A DNA stretch of 5,848 nucleotides from Sphingomonadaceae bacterium (GTDB lineage Bacteria > Pseudomonadota > Alphaproteobacteria > Sphingomonadales > Sphingomonadaceae): positions 1-5,848 of the forward strand of contig JAHDXX010000193.1 in NCBI GenBank assembly GCA_023384025.1. The letters run 5' to 3'. The position numbers and the translations under genes were made by a program. This document shows, in pieces, positions 5,814-5,848 of the stretch. How positions within the stretch are numbered: position 1 is the stretch's first letter; every line of letters begins with the position of its first letter. The notes beneath the pieces are model-generated. The model saw only the letters and a program-made list of their open reading frames with translations. It had not been told where the DNA came from and did not search any database.

Positions 5814-5848
5814 TCAGCGGACGTCCGCCGCCCGGCGCTTGAGGGCGC
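5814..5848 (-). CDS. Possible C-terminal end of a minus-strand gene (partial)
   Basis: On the minus strand the frame from the window edge reads ALKRRAADVR and stops at TGA 5814-5816. The composition resembles a helical protein C-terminus, and a converging gene would explain why the terminator and the inverted repeat lie between. Only ten complete codons are visible, the other two minus-strand frames are also open to the edge for a short way, and the product cannot be named. Confidence 0.25.
   Translation of the reverse strand, partial: ALKRRAADVR

Noticed and set aside
1..5848. CRISPR array, tRNA, rRNA, insertion sequence or phage genes
   Set aside because: No regularly spaced direct repeats, tRNA-like cloverleaf, transposase or integrase sequence was seen on either strand.

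Overview
The window looks like a piece of chromosome from a GC-rich alphaproteobacterium, most likely of the order Sphingomonadales (an Erythrobacter-, Porphyrobacter- or Novosphingobium-like organism). This rests on protein style, on GC-rich third codon positions, and on a 3' intergenic repeat built around GCTGAGCTTGTCGAAG, which I recall as common in sphingomonad genomes. The placement is inference; no search was run.

Layout. Bases 1-225 hold the 3' end of a sigma-32-type heat-shock sigma factor gene (rpoH). It converges on a minus-strand gene for a secreted M20D-family metallo-amidohydrolase (291-1610), and the two share a bidirectional terminator. Upstream of the amidohydrolase, also on the minus strand, is a 49-residue gene of unknown function (1771-1920) with a strong Shine-Dalgarno sequence.

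From 2052 the plus strand carries a very compact run: mtgA (monofunctional peptidoglycan glycosyltransferase), a His-rich cation diffusion facilitator, an ECF-type sigma factor with a GTG start, and a membrane-anchored RskA-like anti-sigma factor. Junctions are 4 nt, 1 nt and a 4-nt ATGA overlap, so the four are probably co-transcribed and translationally coupled. After a 93-nt gap comes a gene for a secreted single-domain fasciclin (FAS1) protein (5014-5580). The gap contains a candidate ECF promoter (TGCATCC, 16 nt, CGTAA), so the fasciclin gene may be a direct target of the adjacent sigma factor.

The region after the fasciclin gene (5581-5848) contains a GC-rich hairpin, a strong intrinsic terminator, a large imperfect inverted repeat, and possibly the last codons of a minus-strand gene running off the window.

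How the genes may work together: a cell-wall polymerase, a metal exporter, a sigma/anti-sigma pair sensing something at the membrane, and a secreted adhesion-type protein suggest an envelope or metal-stress module. The individual gene calls are ordinary; the linkage, the candidate promoter and the uncharacterised small protein are the parts most worth checking.
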